DNA of 64,000 nt from an uncultured Eubacteriales bacterium (GTDB taxonomy: Bacteria > Bacillota > Clostridia > Oscillospirales > UMGS1783): NCBI GenBank assembly GCA_934456365.1, contig CAKSHC010000005.1, positions 76,601 through 140,600 on the forward strand, read 5' to 3'. The translations under genes and the position numbers were made by a program. The notes under the pieces were generated by a model that did not search any database, had not been told where the DNA came from, and worked only from the letters and a program-made list of their open reading frames with translations. Below, one piece after another: positions 32,360 to 41,940 of the stretch. Every line of letters begins with the position of its first letter. Position 1 is the first letter of the stretch.

Positions 32360-34579
32360 ATGAAAACGACGACTTCAAAGGGAATGCGCCAGCGGGTGAC
32401 GGCGGTCACCTGCGTGCTGGCGGCTTTGTTTTTGATCGTTTGCGGCCGGTTTTTTCAGCTTCAGATCATAGACGGGGCGAAGTACCAGTCGATCGCCATC
32501 AATCAGCAAACGCGGGAGATCACGGTGGCGGCCAAGCGGGGGACGATCTACGATCGCAACGGCAAGGCGCTGGCCGTGTCGGCGACGGCGTATAAGATCG
32601 TGCTTTCCCCTTCTTCGGTGAGCGACGAGGAGGATCGGGAGCTTCTGATCCGGAATCTTCCGGCGATTCTGGGGGTGGAAACCTCGGTGATCGAGAAGTC
32701 GCTTTCCCGCAAGACCTACTACGATGTGGTGGCGCGCAAGGTGGAGCAGGAAACGGCCGACGCGGTGCGCTCCTTTGTGCGCGAGCACAGCCTGGGCGGG
32801 ATCGTTTCGATCGTGGAGGATCCCAAGCGCTACTATCCCTACAACGATTTCGCCTGCCACATTCTGGGCTTTGTGGGGGTGGACAGTCAGGGCCTTGCCG
32901 GGCTGGAGGCGCAGTACGACGAATACCTGCGGGGGACCGACGGGGTGGTTGTGCGGGCGACCGACGCAGTGGGCAACAATCTTTCGCTTCTGGATTATGA
33001 AAAATACATACCGGCCATCGACGGCTACAACCTGAACACCACGATCGACGAAACGATCCAGCACTATCTGGAAAAGCGACTCAAAACGGCCTACGAGCAG
33101 CGGCAGCTGACGGGGTATGCGGGCGGCATTGTGATGGACATCAAGACGGGCGGGATCCTGGCCATGGCTTCGATCCCGGGATTTGACCTCAACATGCCCT
33201 TCACCATCACCGACGAGAAGGTGCTTTCCTCGATCGCGGCCCTCCCCGAGGAGGAGCAGAGCAACGCGCGGGTGGATGCGCTCAACGCCATGTGGCGCAA
33301 CGAGCTCATCAGCGACCCCTACGAGCCGGGCTCGACCTTCAAGATCATCACGAGCTCGATTGCGGTGGAGGAGGATCTGGTGGGGGACCAGTCGAGCTTT
33401 TACTGCCCGGGCTACAAGATCGTGGCGGGGACGCACATCAGCTGCGCCAACCACGACGGGCATGGCTCCGAAACCTTCCAGCAGGCGCTCAACAACTCCT
33501 GCAACCCGGCCTTTATGGACATCGGGGAAATCATCGGAGCCGAGATTTTTGACAGCTATATGACGGGCTTCGGCTTCCGGTCGCGCACGGGGATCGATCT
33601 GCCGGGCGAGGGAACGGGCATTCTGCATCCGCTCTCCGATATGGGGCCGGTGCAGCTGGCGACCTCGGCCTTCGGGCAGACCTTCAAGATCACGCCGATC
33701 CAGCTGATCACGGCGATTTCGGCGGTGGCCAACGGCGGGAAGATGATGCAGCCGTATCTGGTGGAGAGCGTGACCGACGCGGGAGGCAATGTGATCGAAT
33801 CGCACGAGGCCACGCAGATCAAGCAGGTGGTGTCGGAATCGACGGCGACCAAGCTTTGCTCGATGCTGGAAACGGTGGTTTCCGAAGGCGGCGGCCACAA
33901 CGCCTACGCGGCGGGATTCCGGGTGTGCGGGAAGTCGGGCACCTCGCAGAAGATCGATCAGAAGCATGAGGACGGGACCTATGAGCACACCGCCTCCTTC
34001 GTGGCCTTTGCGCCGGCGGACGATCCGCAGATCGCGATTCTGGTGATCCTCGACGAGCCGCAGACCTCTCCGATCTACGGGGCGACCATTGCCGGGCCGG
34101 TGGTGGGCAACCTGATGGAGGAGATTCTGACGTATCTGGATGTGTCGCCGCAGTATACCGAAGAAGAGGCGACCAAGCAGGATGTGAGCCTGCCGAGCGT
34201 GGTGGGATCGCAGTCCGGGGTGGCGCAGAGCGCCTTGAGCAAATACGGGGTATCGGCCCGGGTGATCGGCGGCGACGGTGTGGTGCAGCGGCAGGTGCCG
34301 GCGGCCGGCCAGCTGATCCCCTATGGCGGGACGGTGCTTTTGTATACAAACGGGGCGGTGCCGGATGAAGAGATCGTGGTGCCGAACCTGACGGGCAAGA
34401 GCATTCACTACTGCACGACCGAGCTTGTGAATCTGGGATTGAACATCCGAATATCGGGAACGACCTCGAGTGAGAGGGACGTGTTTGCCGTGGCGCAGAA
34501 TCCGGCGGCCGGAAGCGTGGTGCCGGCGGGGACGATCATCACGGTCGAATTCCGATCGCAGGGTACCGCAGACGACTGA
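32360..34579 (+). CDS. SpoVD/FtsI-type penicillin-binding protein (class B) with PASTA domains
   Basis: 739 residues from ATG 32360 (AGAAGGAGG site). One transmembrane helix (about 13-32), a PBP dimerisation domain (GTIYDRNGKALAVS), then the transpeptidase domain: EPGSTFK with the active Ser near 325, SCN (NNSCNPAF) and KSGTSQK for the KTG motif. Two PASTA domains close the protein (LPSVVGSQSG and VVPNLTGKS). It cross-links peptidoglycan at the septum together with FtsW. PASTA-bearing forms at this place in Clostridia are called SpoVD when sporulation-specific and FtsI/PBP2B when vegetative. As only one such gene is in the cluster, which role it plays cannot be told. Confidence 0.92.
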   Translation: MKTTTSKGMRQRVTAVTCVLAALFLIVCGRFFQLQIIDGAKYQSIAINQQTREITVAAKRGTIYDRNGKALAVSATAYKIVLSPSSVSDEEDRELLIRNLPAILGVETSVIEKSLSRKTYYDVVARKVEQETADAVRSFVREHSLGGIVSIVEDPKRYYPYNDFACHILGFVGVDSQGLAGLEAQYDEYLRGTDGVVVRATDAVGNNLSLLDYEKYIPAIDGYNLNTTIDETIQHYLEKRLKTAYEQRQLTGYAGGIVMDIKTGGILAMASIPGFDLNMPFTITDEKVLSSIAALPEEEQSNARVDALNAMWRNELISDPYEPGSTFKIITSSIAVEEDLVGDQSSFYCPGYKIVAGTHISCANHDGHGSETFQQALNNSCNPAFMDIGEIIGAEIFDSYMTGFGFRSRTGIDLPGEGTGILHPLSDMGPVQLATSAFGQTFKITPIQLITAISAVANGGKMMQPYLVESVTDAGGNVIESHEATQIKQVVSESTATKLCSMLETVVSEGGGHNAYAAGFRVCGKSGTSQKIDQKHEDGTYEHTASFVAFAPADDPQIAILVILDEPQTSPIYGATIAGPVVGNLMEEILTYLDVSPQYTEEEATKQDVSLPSVVGSQSGVAQSALSKYGVSARVIGGDGVVQRQVPAAGQLIPYGGTVLLYTNGAVPDEEIVVPNLTGKSIHYCTTELVNLGLNIRISGTTSSERDVFAVAQNPAAGSVVPAGTIITVEFRSQGTADD

Positions 34580-34606
34580 TACCAAGCAGGGCTGGGAGCG
34601 CTGGAT

Positions 34607-35977
34607 TTGAAGGTTTCCTCGCTTTTGGAAGTTGAGGATCGACTGATCGGAGAAGACGGAGAGGTTTTCTCGCTGACAACCGACCCGCACCGGGCGGGGC
34701 CGGGGGTGCTGACCGTTTGCTGCCGGGAAGACGCGGCACGCGCCCGCGAGCTCTGCGCGGCGGCGCGGGAGAAGGGAAGCGTGTGCGCCGGGGTGAAGGG
34801 CTCGGGCGCACAGGTGGAAACAAGCGATCCGCGGCGCCTGGCGGCCTTTGCCGCGGCGGCGCTTTCCGGGCATCCGGAGCGGCGGCTGCGGATCATCGGG
34901 GTGACCGGGACCAACGGAAAGACGACGGTTTCGAGTCTGGTGGCGCATATTCTGCGCGCGGCGGGCGAGCGCTGCGCGGCGTTGGGAACGGTCAACGGCG
35001 AGGGCTACACCACGCCGGTGCCGGAGCTTTTATTCCCGCGGCTGCGCTCTTTGGCGGCGAGCGGGGTGCAGGTTCTGGTGATGGAGGTTTCCTCCCATGC
35101 GCTGGCGCAGAAGCGGGTTTTGCCGATCGATTTTTACGGATCGATTTTCATCAATCTGTCGCGCGAGCATCTGGACTACCACAAAACGATGGAGGCCTAC
35201 GCCGCGGCCAAGGCGCAGCTTTTTGCGCAGAGCGGGTTCGGTGTGCTCAACGGCGACGACGCCTTTTCGCCGCGGATGGCGCAGGAGTGCCGGGAGGCCG
35301 TATTTTTCTCGGCGGCGCGGGAGGTGAGCCGGGGCGAGCAATCGCCGGACGGTGTGCGCTTTGATTTAGGAGGCCGGCGGTATTTCTTTCCGGTGCCGGG
35401 AGCTTTTTCGGTGGAAAACGCCCTGGCGGCGATCCGGTTCTGTCAGCGCTACGGGGTGGCGGACGAAACAATCCAAAAGGCGCTGGCGGATTTTCCGGGC
35501 GTTTGCGGCCGGATGGAAAAGGTCAAGACAAACGCGCCCTTTTATGTTATAATTGATTACGCCCATACCCCCGACGGGCTGGAGAAGGTGCTTTCCTCGC
35601 TCTGCGCGCTGAAAAAGGGGCGGCTGATCGTGGTGTTCGGCGCGGGCGGCGAGCGGGACCGGGGCAAGCGGCCTCTGATGGGGGCGGTTTGCTCGCGGTA
35701 TGCGGATTATATGGTTTTGACCTCTGACAATCCGCGGCGGGAAAATCCTTACCGGATCCTGCGGGAGATCCTCGGCGGCATGCAGGAGGGCGAAACGCCC
35801 TTTGCCGTGATCGAAGACCGGCGGGAGGCGACGCGGTTCGCCATGAGTCGGGCGGGGGTTGGTGATATTGTGTTGTTATGCGGCAAGGGGCACGAGCGCG
35901 TGCAGCTGATCGGCGGCGAGGCGATCCCTTACGACGAGCGGCTGGTTTGCCGGGAGATTTTACAGGAAGGAATTTGA
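34607..35977 (+). CDS. murE: UDP-MurNAc-tripeptide synthetase (meso-DAP type)
   Basis: 456 residues from a TTG at 34607 with GGGAG upstream. The ATP site is GVTGTNGKTT near residue 104, with the Mur ligase signature MEVSSHAL and the C-domain GAGGERDRGKRP. The substrate-specificity motif reads DNPRRENPYRI; the DNPR form goes with meso-diaminopimelate, whereas L-lysine enzymes usually have DNPA. So the peptidoglycan is predicted to be of the A1gamma (meso-DAP) type. The next gene, murF, starts 5 nt after the stop. Confidence 0.94.
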   Translation: MKVSSLLEVEDRLIGEDGEVFSLTTDPHRAGPGVLTVCCREDAARARELCAAAREKGSVCAGVKGSGAQVETSDPRRLAAFAAAALSGHPERRLRIIGVTGTNGKTTVSSLVAHILRAAGERCAALGTVNGEGYTTPVPELLFPRLRSLAASGVQVLVMEVSSHALAQKRVLPIDFYGSIFINLSREHLDYHKTMEAYAAAKAQLFAQSGFGVLNGDDAFSPRMAQECREAVFFSAAREVSRGEQSPDGVRFDLGGRRYFFPVPGAFSVENALAAIRFCQRYGVADETIQKALADFPGVCGRMEKVKTNAPFYVIIDYAHTPDGLEKVLSSLCALKKGRLIVVFGAGGERDRGKRPLMGAVCSRYADYMVLTSDNPRRENPYRILREILGGMQEGETPFAVIEDRREATRFAMSRAGVGDIVLLCGKGHERVQLIGGEAIPYDERLVCREILQEGI

Positions 35978-35982
35978 CGGAT

Positions 35983-37356
35983 ATGATCCAAACGAGCGTG
36001 GAACAGCTGGCGGCCTGGTGCGGCGGAGAGCTTTTGTGCGGGGATCCGGCGGTTTTGGTGGATTCGGTTCAGATCGATTCGCGTCAATGCGTGGCGGGAT
36101 GTTTGTTTGTGGCGCTGCGCGGCGAGAAGAGCGACGGCGGCGACTACATCGAAGCGGCGGCTGCGGCGGGGGCTGTGTGCGTGATCACCGAGCGGGAGGC
36201 GCGGCTGGACGGGTGCTGCGTGATCCGGGTGGAGAACGCGCTGCGGGCTTTGCAGGACTGCGCGGCGGGGTATCGCCGGCAGTTTGTGTTTCAATGCGTG
36301 GCTGTGACGGGGAGCGTGGGCAAGACGACGACCAAGGAGATGATCGCAGCCGTTTTGTCGGCGCGCTACCGCACGCTCAAAACACAGGGAAATTTCAACA
36401 GCGAAACGGGAATGCCGCTCACGGCCTTCCGCCTTTCCAACGAATACGACGCGGCGGTTTTCGAGATGGGAATGAGCCGCAAGGGCGAGATCGCGGCGCT
36501 GACGCGCATCGGCAAGCCGGATCTGGCGGTGATCACAAATATCGGAGTTTCGCACATAGAATTCCTCGGAAGTAAGCATAATATTTTATATGCCAAGCTG
36601 GAGATCGAGCGGGGGCTTTCGCGGCGCGGGGTGATGATCCTCAACGGCGACGATCCGATGCTGCGTTCGGTGACGGGCAAGCTGCGCCACAAAACGGTGA
36701 CCTACGGGATCCGCAACCAGAACGCGCTTTACCGCGCCGAGGAGATCACCGAGCAAAACGGACACACCCGCTTCCTGCTGGTCACCCCGGCGGGCACGGC
36801 GCGGGCCGAGATCCCGCTTTTGGGCGAGCACAATGTGCTCAACGCGCTGGCGGGAGTCTGCGTGGGGCTCTACAGCGGGATTCCGCTGGCCGAGTGCGCG
36901 GCGGCTTTGAGCCGGTTTGAAAATACGGGGATGCGGCAGAACCTCTACGATTACCGCGGCCTGCATCTTTTGGAGGACTGCTACAACGCCAGCCCGGATT
37001 CGATGCGCGCCGCCTTTGCCACGCTGGCCAAGCAGCCGGGACGGCATGGGGCGGTGGTGGCCGATATGCTGGAGCTGGGCCGGTTTTCCGATGAGCTTCA
37101 CCGCGAGGTGGGCGGCTTTGCCGGCGGGTGCGATTATCTGATCGCCTACGGCGAGAAGGCCGCGCAGTACCGCGAAGGGGCGCTGGCGGCCGGGCTTCCG
37201 GAGGATCGGATCGTTTGCGCGCAAAACGCCGCCGGGGCGGCCGCCGCGCTGCTCGAGCGGGTTCGACCGGGCGATACCGTGCTCTTCAAAGGGAGCCGGG
37301 GGCTGCACACCGAGGATGTGATCAAAATCCTGAAAGAGGAGTGGACGGAAAAATGA
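35983..37356 (+). CDS. murF: UDP-MurNAc-tripeptide:D-Ala-D-Ala ligase
   Basis: 457 residues from ATG 35983, with AGGAAGG upstream. The ATP-binding loop VTGSVGKTTTKEM is characteristic of MurF, with NSETGMPLT, and the C-terminal DCYNASPDSM and FKGSRG. It adds D-Ala-D-Ala, completing the pentapeptide precursor in the cytoplasm. Its 3' end overlaps mraY by ATGA, so the two are translationally coupled. Confidence 0.95.
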   Translation: MIQTSVEQLAAWCGGELLCGDPAVLVDSVQIDSRQCVAGCLFVALRGEKSDGGDYIEAAAAAGAVCVITEREARLDGCCVIRVENALRALQDCAAGYRRQFVFQCVAVTGSVGKTTTKEMIAAVLSARYRTLKTQGNFNSETGMPLTAFRLSNEYDAAVFEMGMSRKGEIAALTRIGKPDLAVITNIGVSHIEFLGSKHNILYAKLEIERGLSRRGVMILNGDDPMLRSVTGKLRHKTVTYGIRNQNALYRAEEITEQNGHTRFLLVTPAGTARAEIPLLGEHNVLNALAGVCVGLYSGIPLAECAAALSRFENTGMRQNLYDYRGLHLLEDCYNASPDSMRAAFATLAKQPGRHGAVVADMLELGRFSDELHREVGGFAGGCDYLIAYGEKAAQYREGALAAGLPEDRIVCAQNAAGAAAALLERVRPGDTVLFKGSRGLHTEDVIKILKEEWTEK

Positions 37357-38339
37357 GCAACAACATGAGAGTGGTTCTTTCGGCGCTTTTGGCGCTTTGC
37401 GTGACGGGGGCATTGGGGCCTTTGGTGATCCCGGCATTGCGCAAGCTGAAATTCGGACAGAGCATTCTGGAAGAGGGCCCTTCCTGGCACAAATCCAAGC
37501 AGGGCACCCCGACGATGGGCGGTCTGCTCTTTTCGGCGGGGATCGTGGTGGCCTTCGGCGTCTGCGCCTTTTCCTTCTACACCGCAGGTTCGGTGAAGGC
37601 GGCTCTGGCTTTGGGGCTGGGGCTGGTTTTCGGGCTGATCGGCTTTTGCGACGATTTCATCAAGGTGGTGAAAAAGCGCAACCTGGGGCTGACGGCCTGG
37701 CAGAAGATCGTTCTGCAGTTTTTGGCCGGAGCGGGCTTTCTGATCCTTTTGGCGGCGCGGGGCGAATTTTCGACCGCCATTCCCATTCCCTTTACCGAAA
37801 CCTCTCTCGAGCTGGGCTTTTTTGCTTATATTTTAGCGCTTTTCCTGATCGTGGGCATGGTCAACGCCGCGAACCTGACCGACGGGATCGACGGGCTGGA
37901 CGCGTCGGTGACGGTGCCGGTGGCCGGGTTCTTTCTTTTGGCGGCCAGCCAGCGGGGAGCGGAGGATGTGCGCGTGCTGGCGGCGGCGCTGATCGGCGGC
38001 ATGATCGGCTTTCTGATTTTCAACTTCCATCCGGCCAAGGTTTTTATGGGCGACACGGGCTCGCTCTTCATCGGCGGGATCACGGTGGGGATGGCCTTTG
38101 TTCTGGATATGCCGTATCTGATTCTTTTGGCGGGGCTGGTGTATCTTTTGGAGGCTCTGTCGGTGATTCTGCAGGTGATCGTTTTCAAACTGACCCACAA
38201 GCGGATTTTCAAAATGTCTCCGATCCATCATCATTTTGAGATGTGCGGGTGGAGCGAAGTGAAGATCGTGTATGTGTTTACCACGGTTTCTCTGGTGGGG
38301 TGTGTGCTGGCGTATCTGCTTTCGTGCGGATTGCAGTAA
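37353..38339 (+). CDS. mraY: Phospho-N-acetylmuramoyl-pentapeptide transferase
   Basis: 328 residues, about ten transmembrane helices. Motifs: GTPTMGG near residue 50, DDFIKVVKKRN (catalytic DDxxK), NLTDGIDGLD, MGDTGSLFIGG and the histidine cluster MSPIHHHFE. It transfers phospho-MurNAc-pentapeptide onto undecaprenyl phosphate to make lipid I. In many Firmicutes murD follows mraY, but here ftsW starts 9 nt later. Confidence 0.96.
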   Translation: MSNNMRVVLSALLALCVTGALGPLVIPALRKLKFGQSILEEGPSWHKSKQGTPTMGGLLFSAGIVVAFGVCAFSFYTAGSVKAALALGLGLVFGLIGFCDDFIKVVKKRNLGLTAWQKIVLQFLAGAGFLILLAARGEFSTAIPIPFTETSLELGFFAYILALFLIVGMVNAANLTDGIDGLDASVTVPVAGFFLLAASQRGAEDVRVLAAALIGGMIGFLIFNFHPAKVFMGDTGSLFIGGITVGMAFVLDMPYLILLAGLVYLLEALSVILQVIVFKLTHKRIFKMSPIHHHFEMCGWSEVKIVYVFTTVSLVGCVLAYLLSCGLQ

Positions 38340-38348
38340 GGAGGAAAG

Positions 38349-39509
38349 ATGGAAAAAACGACGACGGCTCTGCCGCGCAAAAGCAAACAGGCGGGCAATA
38401 TGCCGGCTTTGTTTGTGCGCGGGCAGGCGGATCCGGCCTTTTTGATCCTTGTGCTGGTGATTCTGGCGATCGGGCTGATCATGCTTTTTTCGGCAAGCTA
38501 CGCCAGCGCCTGGTACAGCGAAGGGGACAGCTTTTACTACATCAAGCGGCAGAGCGTTTTTGCGGTGATCGGGCTTTGCGGGATGTTTTTGCTTTCCCGG
38601 GTCAATTATAAATACTTCAAGGTGGCGACGCCGCTTCTTTACGGGCTTTCGATCGTTTTGCTGGTTCTGGTTTTGCTGATCGGCAAGGGCGACGGGGTGG
38701 AAAAGCGCTGGATCTATATGGGCTTTTTCAATCTGCAGCCCTCGGAGATCGCCAAGCTGGCTGTGATCCTGATGCTGGCTTTGTATTTTTCGGCAAACTA
38801 CGAGCGGCTCAAAACCTTTTCCCGCGGCATTCTGCTGCCCTGCTGCATTTTCGGGCTGGCGGGCGGCCTTGTGCTGATCGAGCCGCACCTTTCGGGCGCC
38901 GTTCTGATCTGCGGCGTGGGCTTTATGATGATGGTGGCGGCCGGCTGCCACCGGGGCTGGCTTGTGGTGATGGCGATCTGTGTGGCGGTCGGGCTGGTGG
39001 CCGTGGCGCTGACGGTGCCTTATATGCAGGCGCGCGTGGCGACCTGGCTGGACCCGAGCAGCGACCCGCAGAATAACGGCTATCAGCTTCTGCAATCGCT
39101 CTACGCCATCGGTTCGGGCGGCCTGACCGGCCAGGGAATCGGGCAGAGCCGGCAGAAGTATCTCTACGTTTCGATGCCGCAGAACGACTTCATCTTCTCG
39201 GTGGTGGCCGAGGAGCTGGGGTTTGTGGGCGTGGTGGTGATTTTAGGGCTGTTTGCCGCGCTGATCTACAAGGGCTTCCGGATCGCGCTGGATGCGCCGG
39301 ATAAATTCTCGTCGCTTCTGGTGTTCGGCATTATGAGCCGGCTGGCTTTGCAGGTGTTTCTGAACCTGGCGGTGGTGAGCAACCTGATCCCGGTCACGGG
39401 AATCGCGCTGCCCTTTTTCAGCTCGGGCGGCACGGCGATGGTGATGCAGCTGGTGGAGATGGGGCTGGTTCTATCCGTTTCCCGGCAATCGCGAATGCAA
39501 AAGGTTTGA
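38349..39509 (+). CDS. ftsW: SEDS-family peptidoglycan polymerase FtsW
   Basis: 386 residues with about ten helices; TAAGGAGGA ribosome site. SEDS landmarks include MLFSASYASAW, the EKRWIYMGFFNLQPSEIAK block, the long extracytoplasmic loop with NNGYQLLQSLYAIGSGGLTGQGIG, and VTGIALPFFSSGGTAM. It polymerises lipid II glycan strands at the septum with its class B partner (the spoVD product here). Being inside dcw favours FtsW over RodA or SpoVE. Confidence 0.93.
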   Translation: MEKTTTALPRKSKQAGNMPALFVRGQADPAFLILVLVILAIGLIMLFSASYASAWYSEGDSFYYIKRQSVFAVIGLCGMFLLSRVNYKYFKVATPLLYGLSIVLLVLVLLIGKGDGVEKRWIYMGFFNLQPSEIAKLAVILMLALYFSANYERLKTFSRGILLPCCIFGLAGGLVLIEPHLSGAVLICGVGFMMMVAAGCHRGWLVVMAICVAVGLVAVALTVPYMQARVATWLDPSSDPQNNGYQLLQSLYAIGSGGLTGQGIGQSRQKYLYVSMPQNDFIFSVVAEELGFVGVVVILGLFAALIYKGFRIALDAPDKFSSLLVFGIMSRLALQVFLNLAVVSNLIPVTGIALPFFSSGGTAMVMQLVEMGLVLSVSRQSRMQKV

Positions 39510-39518
39510 GGAGGGCTT

Positions 39519-40625
39519 ATGCGCTATTTACTGGCCTGCGGCGGCACGGGCGGGCACATCAACCCGGCCATTGCCATTGCCGATGAGCTGCAGAAAAAGG
39601 ATCCCGAGGCGCAGTTTCTTTTCGTGGGCAACGAAGACGGCATGGAGCAGAAGCTGGTGCCGCGCGCGGGATATCCCATCCGCTCCATCCGGGCGCACGG
39701 CTTTGCCCGGGGAGGCGGGGCAAAAAATCTTCTTCTGAATGTGAAATACGCCTGGCGGGCGATGCAGAGCGTGCGCCGCGCCCGGCGGATCCTCCGGGAA
39801 TTTCGCCCGGATCTCGCGATCGGAACGGGGGGCTATGTGAGCGGGCCGGTGATGCTGGCGGCGCGCGAGCTGCGCATTCCCTATGTGATCCACGAGCAAA
39901 ATGCTTACGCCGGAGTGGCCACGCGCGCCTGCGCCCGATCGGCGGCGCGGGTTTTCCTTTCCTTTGAGCACACCATCGGGGTGGAGCCGGGGGAGAACGT
40001 GCGGGTGGTCGGCAATCCGGTGCGCGGCGGCTTTCTGCCGCAGCCGGCGCCGGGCAGGGCCGAGGAAAAGCCGCTGGTGCTTTCCTGCGGCGGCTCTTTG
40101 GGTGCGCGGGCGATCAACGAGGCGATGTGCGGGCTTCTGGCTCTTTCCCATCGGGACGGGCGGCTGCGCCATCTGCATGCGGCCGGATCGTCCGGCTATG
40201 CGCCGATGATGAGCCGCTTAAAGGAGCTCGGGGTGCCGACCGACGGGACCGACGGGATCGAGGTTCGCGAATTTATCTACGACATGGCGGATCGGATGCG
40301 CGAGGCGGACGTGGTCATCGCCCGGGCGGGCGCGATCACGCTGGCCGAGATCGCGGCGATGGGGAAGCCTTCGATTCTGATTCCATCTCCCAATGTGGCG
40401 GAAAATCATCAATACCACAATGCCTGTGTGTTCCGCGACGCGGGCGCGGCTCTTTTGATCGAGGAAAAGGATCTGACGGGCGAGGGGCTTTATGCGGCGC
40501 TTTTGGAGGTGGCCTGTTCGAGCGACCGGCGCGCCGAGATGGCGCGCGCGGCGCGGCGGGTGGCCTATCCCCATGCGGCGCAGGACATTGCCGACGAGAT
40601 CCTGGCCCTGCTCAGGGGCGCTTAA
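39519..40625 (+). CDS. murG: UDP-GlcNAc:lipid I GlcNAc transferase
   Basis: 368 residues of the GT28 type. The glycine-rich loop LLACGGTGGHINPA is at the N-terminus, followed by IGTGGYVSGP and IHEQNAYAGVATR. The donor-binding C-domain has SCGGSLGARAIN, ARAGAITLAEI and PSPNVAENHQYHNA. It adds GlcNAc to lipid I to form lipid II at the inner face of the membrane. The start follows TGAGGAGGG, 9 nt after ftsW. Confidence 0.96.
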   Translation: MRYLLACGGTGGHINPAIAIADELQKKDPEAQFLFVGNEDGMEQKLVPRAGYPIRSIRAHGFARGGGAKNLLLNVKYAWRAMQSVRRARRILREFRPDLAIGTGGYVSGPVMLAARELRIPYVIHEQNAYAGVATRACARSAARVFLSFEHTIGVEPGENVRVVGNPVRGGFLPQPAPGRAEEKPLVLSCGGSLGARAINEAMCGLLALSHRDGRLRHLHAAGSSGYAPMMSRLKELGVPTDGTDGIEVREFIYDMADRMREADVVIARAGAITLAEIAAMGKPSILIPSPNVAENHQYHNACVFRDAGAALLIEEKDLTGEGLYAALLEVACSSDRRAEMARAARRVAYPHAAQDIADEILALLRGA

Positions 40626-40680
40626 CCAATCCTTCCGGGGCGGCATAGTATGAAGAGAAACCGAACCGGGAGGATGGAGC

Positions 40681-41940
40681 ATGAATCGATTTTTGGTAAC
40701 GGGCGGCGAACGCCTTGCCGGAGAAATACATATACAGGGATCGAAAAACAGTGTGCTGCCGATTCTGGCGGCCACGCTGACGGCCGATGAGGCCTGCCGG
40801 ATCGAGGGCTGCCCCGATCTTTCGGACACGCGGGTAGCCTGCGAGATTCTGGAACATTTAGGCTGCCGGGTGGCGCGGGAGGAGGGGGCGCTGACGGTGG
40901 AGCCGGGAGCGGGCGGCGTTTGCGACATTCCGGATTCACTGATGCGGCGGATGCGCTCTTCGGTGATGTTTTTAGGCGGGATTCTGGCCCGGGAAGGACG
41001 GGCTCGCATCAGCTTTCCGGGCGGATGCGAGCTGGGGCCGCGGCCGATCGATCTGCACCTTTCGGCGCTGCGGCGGCTGGGGGTGCGTTTTTCGGAGGAG
41101 GGCGGCTATCTGACGGCGCTTGCGCCCGACGGGCTGCACGGCGCCGAGCTGACGCTGGCGCTGCCCAGCGTGGGGGCGACGGAAAACGTGATGCTGGCGG
41201 CTGTGCGCGCCCGGGGGGAAACCCTCATCAACGGGGCGGCCTGCGAGCCGGAGATCGTGGATCTGCAGAATTTTCTCAATGCCTGCGGGGCGCGCATCCG
41301 CGGGGCGGGGACGAATGTGATCCGGGTGGAGGGCGTTTCCTCTCTGCACGGGGCGCGCCATCGGATCATTCCCGACCGGATCGTGGCGGCGACCTATCTT
41401 TTCGCCGTTTGCGCGGCGGGGGGCGAGGCCGAGCTTTGCGGAGTCTGCCCGGGGCACATGGGTGCCGTTTTATCCGTTTTGGAGGAGATGGGCGTGCGCC
41501 TGAGGGTTGACGGGGAGCGCATTGCGGTGTATGCTGAAAAGAGGCCCCGTGCGCCGCGCACGGTGCGCACGGCATACTACCCGGGCTTCCCGACCGACGA
41601 TCAGGCGCTTCTGATGGCGCTGGCGGCGGTGTCGGAGGGGTCGTCTTTGTTTATTGAAACGGTGTTTCAGGACCGCTATCATCATGTGGGCGAGCTGCGG
41701 CGCATGGGCGCGAGCATTCAGGTGGAGCAGAGGGTCGCCGTGGTCGAGGGCGTGGAGCGCCTGACCGGGGCGACGGTGGAGGCCACCGATCTGCGCGGCG
41801 GCGCGGCCCTTCTGATCGCGGCGCTGGCCGCCGAAGGAGAAACGGTCATCGAGCGGATCGAACATATCGACCGCGGCTACGAAGCCCCCGAGCGGGTGCT
41901 GCGCGCTTTGGGCGCGAAGATACAGAGGGAAGACGGATGA
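40681..41940 (+). CDS. murA: UDP-GlcNAc 1-carboxyvinyltransferase
   Basis: 419 residues, typical MurA. The N-terminal IQGSKNSVLPILAATL, the active-site loop with Cys near 116 in FPGGCELGPRPIDLH, and the phosphoenolpyruvate-binding FPTDDQALLMALA are visible. The Cys (rather than Asp) predicts fosfomycin sensitivity at this enzyme. It makes the first committed peptidoglycan precursor. Located between murG and ftsQ, as in several Clostridia. The start follows GGGAGGATGG, and the end overlaps ftsQ by ATGA. Confidence 0.95.
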   Translation: MNRFLVTGGERLAGEIHIQGSKNSVLPILAATLTADEACRIEGCPDLSDTRVACEILEHLGCRVAREEGALTVEPGAGGVCDIPDSLMRRMRSSVMFLGGILAREGRARISFPGGCELGPRPIDLHLSALRRLGVRFSEEGGYLTALAPDGLHGAELTLALPSVGATENVMLAAVRARGETLINGAACEPEIVDLQNFLNACGARIRGAGTNVIRVEGVSSLHGARHRIIPDRIVAATYLFAVCAAGGEAELCGVCPGHMGAVLSVLEEMGVRLRVDGERIAVYAEKRPRAPRTVRTAYYPGFPTDDQALLMALAAVSEGSSLFIETVFQDRYHHVGELRRMGASIQVEQRVAVVEGVERLTGATVEATDLRGGAALLIAALAAEGETVIERIEHIDRGYEAPERVLRALGAKIQREDG